From contig NZ_JAUSUT010000001.1 of NCBI RefSeq assembly GCF_030814215.1, forward strand, positions 5,580,001 through 5,644,000: 64,000 bases of DNA. The letters run 5' to 3'. Under the pieces are notes generated by a model. It worked only from the letters and a program-made list of their open reading frames with translations. It ran no database searches and was not told the DNA's origin. Within the stretch, counting starts at the first letter, position 1. The number at the start of each line of letters is the position of its first letter. This DNA comes from Amycolatopsis thermophila (GTDB lineage Bacteria > Actinomycetota > Actinomycetes > Mycobacteriales > Pseudonocardiaceae). Of the stretch, positions 59,226-64,000 are shown piece by piece. A program made the translations under genes and the position numbers.

Positions 59226-60372
59226 GGGCCGAGCGCGACATCCGCGGCGTCGCATTGCGGTTCTACACCGAGGAGGGCATCCGGGACGTCGTGGGGAACA
59301 ACACACCCGTCTTCTTCATCCGCGACCCCCTGAAGTTCCCCGACCTCAACCACGCCGTGAAGCGCGACCCACGCACCGGGCTGCGCAACGCCACCAGCAA
59401 CTGGGACTTCTGGACCAGCCTGCCGGAGGCGCTGCACCAGGTGACGATCGTGATGAGCGACCGGGGCATCCCGGCCTCGTTCCGTCACATGCACGGTTTC
59501 GGCTCGCACACCTTCAGTTTCCTCAACGCCGAGGGTGAGCGGTTCTGGGTGAAGTTCCACTTCCGGACTCAGCAGGCATCCGCAACCTCACCGACGCCGA
59601 GGCCGCCGAGGTCATCGCGAAGGACCGGGAGTCCAACCAGCGTGACCTGTACGAATCGATCGATCGGGGCGACTATCCGAAGTGGACCCTGTACGTCCAG
59701 GTGATGCCGGAAGCGGACGCCCAGACCTACCGCATCCACCCGTTCGACATCACCAAGGTGTGGCCCAAGAGCGACTACCCGCTGATCGAGGTCGGCGAGA
59801 TCGAGCTCAACCGCAACCCGGAGAACTTCTTCGCCGACGTCGAGCAGGCCGCGTTCAGCCCGGCAAACATCGTGCCGGGCATCGGGTTCTCGCCCGACCG
59901 CCTGCTGCAGGGCCGGCCGTTCTCCTATGGTGACGCCGCGCGCCACCGGCTCGGGGTCAACCACCACCAGATTCCGGTCAACCGGCCGCGCAACCCGGTC
60001 AACTCCTACCACCGGGACGGGCTCGGCCGCGTCGACGGCAACCACGGCGGCACCCTCGCCTACAAGCCCAACAGCTACGGCAAGTGGCAGGAGCAGCCCG
60101 CCTTCCGCCAACCGCCGCTGCCGGTCGGTGCGGTGGCCGACAACCGGGACTACCGGGCCGAGGGCTCCGACTACTACAGCCAGCCCGGCGAGCTGTTCCG
60201 CCGCATGACCCCGCAGCAGCAGGCGCTGTTCGACAACACCGCCCGCGCGATGGCCGGCGTGCCCCGGGAGATCCAGCAGCGGCACATCGACAACTGCACC
60301 AAGGCCGACCCGTCCTACGGTGAGGGTGTCGCCAAGGCGATCGACGCACTGGGAGGACCCGCCGGGCCGTGA
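59226..60372 (+). pseudogene. Truncated, frameshifted catalase
   Basis: The first frame (about 59230-59570) has [57 protein letters not shown] and [20 protein letters not shown] with VKFHFRTQQ. The second frame (59580-60372) continues [40 protein letters not shown] and [20 protein letters not shown]. The shift is a one-base loss at FRTQQ/GIRN near 59570. The first ~90 residues, holding the essential distal His, are absent. So this monofunctional clade catalase is inactive. Confidence 0.88.
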
Positions 60373-60425
60373 CCCGGTCCGGCGGGTCCCAGTCGCTGAG
60401 GGGCGGCTGACGGCCCGCATCGCCG

Positions 60426-60464
60426 CGTCCGGCGCGGCCCGGCAGCACCGTGCCGCGCCGGACG
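60426..60464. terminator. Long perfect hairpin, likely bidirectional terminator
   Basis: CGTCCGGCGCGGC and GCCGCGCCGGACG form a perfect 13-bp stem with a 13-nt loop. It lies between the end of the catalase remnant (+) and the stop of the aldehyde dehydrogenase remnant (-), as expected of a terminator shared by convergent genes. Confidence 0.8.
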
Positions 60465-60467
60465 GCG

Positions 60468-60605
60468 TCAACGCTTGCGGGTGATCGACTTGTACTCGAC
60501 ATAGCCGGTCAGGCCGACTTGCCGTGCTCACGGCCGATTTCGCTCGCCTTGTGGCCGCCGAACGGTCCGTCCAAGCTGATCGGGGGCTCCCGCCGTGGAC
60601 CTCCT
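60468..60605 (-). pseudogene. C-terminal stub of an aldehyde dehydrogenase
   Basis: On the minus strand, PFGGHKASEIGREHGK and, in another frame, GLTGYVEYKSITRKR before a stop at 60468 match the last ~40 residues of NAD aldehyde dehydrogenases ('PFGG.K.SG.GRE.G..GL..Y.E.K.I'). A frameshift separates the two pieces, and nothing upstream matches. It may be what remains of an aldehyde step once linked to the alkane genes. Confidence 0.6.
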
Positions 60606-60623
60606 GGCGCCGCGCCAGAAGGA

Positions 60624-61337
60624 TCATTCGTGGAAGGTGGCGAACGCATCGAGGGGTTCCCGTGGCGTCCGGAGCCCGCTGAGCAGGTGGACCGGATCGG
60701 CGTAGCCCAGCGCCAGGCCGCAGACGATCAACTGGTCGTCCGGGACTTCCAGGTGCCGGCGCAACACCGGGTAGAAGTCGATCAATGACGCCTGTGCGCA
60801 CGTGTCGAGGCCGAACCCGCGCGCCGCAAGCATCAGGGCCTGTAGGTACAGCCCCGCATCGACGAGCGCACCTTCCCGCGGCTCTCGGCTGACCGTGAGC
60901 ACGATCCCCACCGGCGCGCCGAAGAAGTCGTAGTTCCTGCGGTGGTGCGCCAGGCGAGCCGCTGTGTGGACAGGTGAGACGGTTGTAGAGGCTCTCGCCG
61001 AACTGCCGCCGGTGCGAGCGGTACGGCTCCGGGGGGCCTCGGCGGGTGGCTGGTAGTCGTACTCGCGCTCGGCGACCGGGCCGACGTGGTCGTGGGCGTG
61101 CAACAGGGCGTCACAGACCCGGCGCTTTGCTGCGCCGGTCAGCACGTGGACCTGCCACGGCTGGCAGTTCTAGTTGCTGGCCGACCGTGCCGCGAGCGTC
61201 AGGAGGCGTTCGATCCCCGGACGTTCCACGGGCTCGGGCCGGAAGGCCCGGACACTGCGCCGGGTGAGCAGCGCCTCCTCGACGGTCGTCGCCACGGTCC
61301 GGTCGCCTCGCGGCGGCGCGGAAGCTGAGCTGTGCAT
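60624..61337 (-). pseudogene. Nitroreductase with in-frame stop
   Basis: From ATG 61337 the frame encodes TVEEALLTRRSVRAFRPEPV and LLTLAARSASN, then TAG (61170-61172), then NCQPWQVHVLTGAAKRRVCD in the same frame. The TAG replaces the residue after the conserved S-N of the FMN-binding motif. The C-terminal part RRNYDFFGAPVGIVLTVSRE, GLYLQALMLAARGFGLDTCA and VPDDQLIVCGLALGYADPV is intact. Around 60960-61030 an out-of-frame stretch (PEPYRSHRRQFGESLYN) indicates a compensating frameshift pair. The stop alone should abolish activity. It lies last in a run of minus-strand genes with a 4-hydroxylaminobenzoate lyase-like gene. Confidence 0.8.
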
Positions 61338-61400
61338 CGTTCGTCCTCCCGATGGCGGAAATCGCTGGTGAGGCGCTACGTGCGCGGTCTGTCGGGGCGG

Positions 61401-62009
61401 TCAGTGCGGCCGAGCGTCGGCCCATTGAGCGAACCATGCCCGGGAACGCAGTCCGGAGAAGGCCCGGTCGCCCTCGATCCAGGTGGGCGTGCCGGTCACC
61501 CCGCGAGCCCGGGCCAGGTCCTCCGAGCGGGCCAGCGCTTCGTCCGCCGCCGTCGTCGCCAGGGCTTCGCGGAGCCGATCCGGATCGACGCCGGCACGCT
61601 GCGCCAGGGCCACGAGCAACTCCGGTGGCTCGATGTCCCGGCCTTCGGCGAAGTAGGCGGTGAACACCGACGCGCGGAACGCCTCGCCGGCGCCGGGATC
61701 GGCCTGCTCTATCCACTCGGCCACGGCCAGGGCGGTCCGCGAGTACGGGATGCGGTCCGTCCACCGCAGCGGCAGGCCGGCAGCGGCCGCCTCGTGGGCG
61801 AGGAAGTCGTAGGCCGGGCCGGAACGGGGACCGGCCGGTGCCCCGCCGGGACCGATCTCGGGGTGGATTCGCATTCCCCGTTCCACCACCCGCACGCCGC
61901 GTTTCCGCAGCAGCGTGTTGCGGTCCTGGGCGATGTAGCAGAAGGGGCAGATGAAGTCGTACCAGTGCTCTACGACCGCGGCGTGCGGCGTCACTGAGGA
62001 AGTGGACAT
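61401..62009 (-). CDS. DsbA-family oxidoreductase (FrnE-like)
   Basis: A 202-residue thioredoxin-fold protein of the DsbA/FrnE type. The redox motif is HWYDFICPFCYIAQDRNTLL, with the helical insertion in the middle and GVTGTPTWIEGDRAFSG carrying the cis-Pro. No signal peptide, so cytosolic. ATG 62009 follows GAGGA; ATG 62021 overlaps the previous stop. Might act as a glutathione/mycothiol-type S-transferase or isomerase rather than a disulfide enzyme. Role in the neighbouring aromatic genes is unclear. Confidence 0.85.
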   Translation of the reverse strand: MSTSSVTPHAAVVEHWYDFICPFCYIAQDRNTLLRKRGVRVVERGMRIHPEIGPGGAPAGPRSGPAYDFLAHEAAAAGLPLRWTDRIPYSRTALAVAEWIEQADPGAGEAFRASVFTAYFAEGRDIEPPELLVALAQRAGVDPDRLREALATTAADEALARSEDLARARGVTGTPTWIEGDRAFSGLRSRAWFAQWADARPH

Positions 62010-62017
62010 GTCGTTCC

Positions 62018-62632
62018 TCACGGGGCGGGGTCGGGGACCGCGCGCAGCCGGGCGGCGGTGGTGGCGAGGGTGGCGGGACTGTCGAACTCCGGGTCCTCGT
62101 GTCCGGCTCCCGCCAGCAGTTCGAAGCGGCTGCGCGCGCCGGCCCGGCCGAGCGCCTGGTGCAGCGCGAGGCCTTCCGAGGGCGGGACGATCCGGTCCCG
62201 GTCCCCGTGGGTGATCAGGAACGGCGGCGCCTGCGCGGACACGCGCGTCAACAGGCTCAGCCCGCGGGCGCGCTCGGCCAGCTCGTCGGGATCGGTGGCG
62301 CCGACCGTCCCCTCCAGGTCACTGTCGCCTTCGGACAGAGCGAGCAGGGAAGTGGGGTCGGCTCCGGCCGAGGCACCCCCGACGCCGATCCTCGTGGTGG
62401 GCAGGCCCAGCTCGGGACCGCGGGCACGCAACCACCGCACGGCGCCCTTGAGGTCGTGCAGCGGTTGCGGGAACGCCGCCTCCGGTGCCGCGCGGTAGTC
62501 GCCCGACACCACGGTCAGGCTGTGCGCGGCGAGCGGCGCGAGCCGCGTGGCGCTGTCGTCGGATCGGGTGCCGCGGCTCCAGCCGCCGCCGTGCGCGTAC
62601 CGGACGAGGGGCGTCCTCCCCGGGCTCATCAC
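62018..62632 (-). CDS. Alpha/beta hydrolase, short form
   Basis: A 204-residue hydrolase of the BD-FAE/hormone-sensitive-lipase-like group. Oxyanion motif YAHGGGWSRG, nucleophile Ser in GVGGASAGAD, Asp in LITHGDRDRIVPPSEG and His in LAGAGHEDPEF are present. It is shorter than most relatives: about 30-40 residues that normally follow the nucleophile region seem absent, in frame, so activity is uncertain. Stop and start lie a few bases from the neighbours, as in an operon. Confidence 0.75.
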   Translation of the reverse strand: MMSPGRTPLVRYAHGGGWSRGTRSDDSATRLAPLAAHSLTVVSGDYRAAPEAAFPQPLHDLKGAVRWLRARGPELGLPTTRIGVGGASAGADPTSLLALSEGDSDLEGTVGATDPDELAERARGLSLLTRVSAQAPPFLITHGDRDRIVPPSEGLALHQALGRAGARSRFELLAGAGHEDPEFDSPATLATTAARLRAVPDPAP

Positions 62633-62636
62633 GACC

Positions 62637-63152
62637 TCACGCTTCGGCGTCGGGTGGGGTGATGTCGTAGGAGATCCGCCCGGCGGGCAGGTAGAACAGG
62701 GCGATCAGCGCGCCGCCCTTGACCTCCGGGTAGTGGTGGCTGCCCGGGCCGGGGGCGGTCCAGCCCGCGCCGCTCCACCCGCGCGGCCCCATCAGCTTCG
62801 CGCCGGGGTCGAGCGGGACCACCAGGTTGAGCTCGCCGTAGGGGTGCTGGTGGTACTGGCCGCGATAGGGCTCGACACTGTCCATGTAGACGGCGGTGAC
62901 GCTGAAGTAGTTGAGCGCGCCACTGGGGTCGGCGATGCGGCTGCGCCGGTATTTCGGGCCATCCACCTCGATGTTGGCCGCCCATCCCGCGCACACCCCG
63001 TCGGTGATCATGCGGGCGAGGTCGTCGTAGAGCTCGCTGCCCGGCCCGTACCGCTCGTTGAGCCAGCTCTCCAGCTCCCCGCCCGCGGTGCGGTTCTTCA
63101 CCTCCTCGAGGAAGGGGATGCTGCGGTCGATCAGATCCTGCGCGGTGGTCAT
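62637..63152 (-). CDS. 4-hydroxylaminobenzoate lyase-like protein (DUF4863)
   Basis: A 171-residue protein resembling PnbB-type 4-hydroxylaminobenzoate lyases, which convert 4-hydroxylaminobenzoate to protocatechuate and ammonia. Conserved pieces are SIPFLEEVKNRTAGGELESW, RIADPSGALNYFSVTAVYMD, GQYHQHPYGELNLVVPLDPG and GPRGWSGAGWTAPGPGSHHY. The clustered His residues may bind metal. ATG 63152 follows AGGAG. First gene of the minus-strand operon that ends with the broken nitroreductase, whose product would normally be its substrate. Assignment rests on recalled family similarity and context. Confidence 0.78.
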   Translation of the reverse strand: MTTAQDLIDRSIPFLEEVKNRTAGGELESWLNERYGPGSELYDDLARMITDGVCAGWAANIEVDGPKYRRSRIADPSGALNYFSVTAVYMDSVEPYRGQYHQHPYGELNLVVPLDPGAKLMGPRGWSGAGWTAPGPGSHHYPEVKGGALIALFYLPAGRISYDITPPDAEA

Positions 63153-63217
63153 CGCCGACTCCTCTGCGTCCAGGGCCCCTCGAGCGAGGGGCATAAACCG
63201 AGACTACGACGACATTG

Positions 63218-63240
63218 AGTTACAGGCAATGCTTGTAACT
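63218..63240. promoter_or_regulatory. Near-perfect 23-bp dyad before the lyase operon
   Basis: AGTTACA-N9-TGTAACT has perfect 7-bp outer arms, and 10 of 11 pairs match over the full 23 bp. It lies 65 bp upstream of ATG 63152, in the promoter region, and past the stop of the N-acetyltransferase gene. Symmetry suits a MarR/HxlR- or TetR-type dimer; the regulator is not in the window. Confidence 0.75.
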
Positions 63241-63285
63241 ATACGCGGGTGAGGGGCTCCAACCGGCGATCGGTGCTGCCGATGA

Positions 63286-64000
63286 TCACCCGGAGTAGGG
63301 CAAGCGGTCGTTCAGGTGGATTTCCTTTTCTCGGGGGTTGCGCGGGCGGGGCTCCGGGGGCCGGTCGATCTCGAACCCGAAGTACCGCCGGTAGGCCGCC
63401 ACCACCGCGGCGTCCCCGGTGAGGTCGCGCTCGCTCCGACCGGCGTCGCTGATCTCGATGAGGCGGCGCCCGGCGAGGGTGATGCGCCCGCCGGGCGTGA
63501 GCCGGGAGCACAGCGGCCCCCGGGTGAAGGGCGACCGCGGCGACGTCGAATGCCACCAGGCCTTCGCGTCGAACTCGCCGAGCTCGCGCGGGCGGGTCTC
63601 CAGCCGGTAGACGACGACGCCGTCCCGGGTCACGTCGAGATCGCCCCGTGGCGCTTCCCGCAGCAGGAAACGCCCGTCCGGGTCGTCCTGGGGCTCGCGG
63701 ACGTCCAGGCGCAGCGGGCTGATGCTGAACCGGCCGAAGCCGACGTCGACGAGCCAGGGGACGTCCAGGTCGACTCGCAGCGCCAGGTGGTCCAGCGGCG
63801 GGCCGAGACGCCCGTCGCGCCCGCGCACCCGGGCCCCGAGCAGCTGCACGGTGTACCCGAGCTCCCGCAACAGCATCGCGAACGCTCCGTTGAGCTCATA
63901 GCAAAGGCCTCCGCGGCGGCGTTGCACGATCTTGTCGAAGAGCGCGGGCGACCCCAGGTCGATCTGTTCGTCCAGGTGGGCACCGAGGTTCTCGAACGGC
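63286..64000 (-). CDS. nat: Arylamine N-acetyltransferase (N-terminus outside window)
   Basis: About 238 codons of an arylamine N-acetyltransferase, running off the right edge. The catalytic triad is visible: Cys in QRRRGGLCYELNGAFAMLLR, His in PLDHLALRVDLD and Asp in WLVDVGFGRFSISPL. The preceding PFENLGAHLDEQIDLGSPAL is also typical. The C-terminal domain ends near HLNDRLPYSG. It acetylates aromatic amines and hydroxylamines with acetyl-CoA. Beside a hydroxylaminobenzoate lyase-like gene and a nitroreductase remnant, a role in arylamine handling is plausible. Confidence 0.93.
   Translation of the reverse strand, partial: PFENLGAHLDEQIDLGSPALFDKIVQRRRGGLCYELNGAFAMLLRELGYTVQLLGARVRGRDGRLGPPLDHLALRVDLDVPWLVDVGFGRFSISPLRLDVREPQDDPDGRFLLREAPRGDLDVTRDGVVVYRLETRPRELGEFDAKAWWHSTSPRSPFTRGPLCSRLTPGGRITLAGRRLIEISDAGRSERDLTGDAAVVAAYRRYFGFEIDRPPEPRPRNPREKEIHLNDRLPYSG

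Noticed and set aside
1..64000. CRISPR arrays, tRNA or rRNA genes
   Set aside because: No regularly spaced repeats, no tRNA-like cloverleaf with CCA context and no rRNA-like conserved blocks were noticed when reading both strands.

Overview
The window looks like chromosomal DNA of a high-GC actinomycete. Coding DNA is strongly G/C-rich at third codon positions, GTG starts are frequent, genes are packed with 1-4 bp stop/start overlaps, and the family content (TIGR03084, AtuA, F420-type oxidoreductase remnants, HyuA/HyuB, AlkB-rubredoxin fusion) points to the Pseudonocardiaceae. An Amycolatopsis-like genome is my best inference; it is not proven by sequence alone. It reads as an accessory, catabolism-rich region: complete operons are separated by patches of decaying gene and insertion-sequence fragments. 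I saw no rRNA, tRNA or CRISPR array.

Layout. 1-1600 is a scrapyard: an exporter tail and pieces of an IS5 transposase, a PEP-synthase-like ATP-binding domain, an IS982-like transposase and a GNAT acetyltransferase. 1601-3555 holds a TetR repressor divergent from a DUF998 membrane protein and a DUF1905 protein, with a tandem operator between them. 3560-4540 is decayed (IS5 remnant plus an unidentified remnant). 4657-19804 is a large acyl-CoA catabolic region resembling the acyclic-terpene (atu) system: acyl-CoA dehydrogenase, biotin-dependent carboxylase beta and alpha subunits, enoyl-CoA hydratases, TIGR03084 protein, AtuA, acyl-CoA synthetase, two sister TetR regulators and a secreted alpha/beta hydrolase. 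A related dyad lies upstream of three of its transcription units.

19805-23700 is mostly decay (CDF transporter with an internal deletion, GNAT and IS5 pieces) around an intact methyltransferase/TetR divergent pair. 23729-35283 combines the gene set known for itaconate degradation (MmgE/PrpD, MaoC hydratase, CaiB CoA-transferase, acyl-CoA dehydrogenase, CitE-type lyase) with an ATP-dependent hydantoinase/oxoprolinase pair and an amidase, probably controlled by a GntR repressor. 36187-37514 is a small soluble two-component pair. 37718-50343 is an eleven-gene operon for a polysaccharide that is probably sulfated: uronic-acid diamino-sugar enzymes, initiating sugar transferase, flippase, polymerase, chain-length protein, glycosyltransferase, sulfotransferase and a fused ATP sulfurylase/APS kinase that makes PAPS. 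Divergent from it are two secreted lipoproteins (dimethylformamidase-beta-like and GH5 glycosidase) and an atypical response regulator.

54176-55579 is again fragments. 55642-59146 is an alkane hydroxylation cassette: AlkB fused to rubredoxin, ferredoxin, ferredoxin reductase and TetR. It is followed by a broken catalase and an aldehyde dehydrogenase stub. 60624-64000 resembles nitroaromatic metabolism: a nitroreductase broken by an in-frame stop, a DsbA-like protein, an alpha/beta hydrolase, a 4-hydroxylaminobenzoate lyase-like protein and an arylamine N-acetyltransferase that runs off the window edge.
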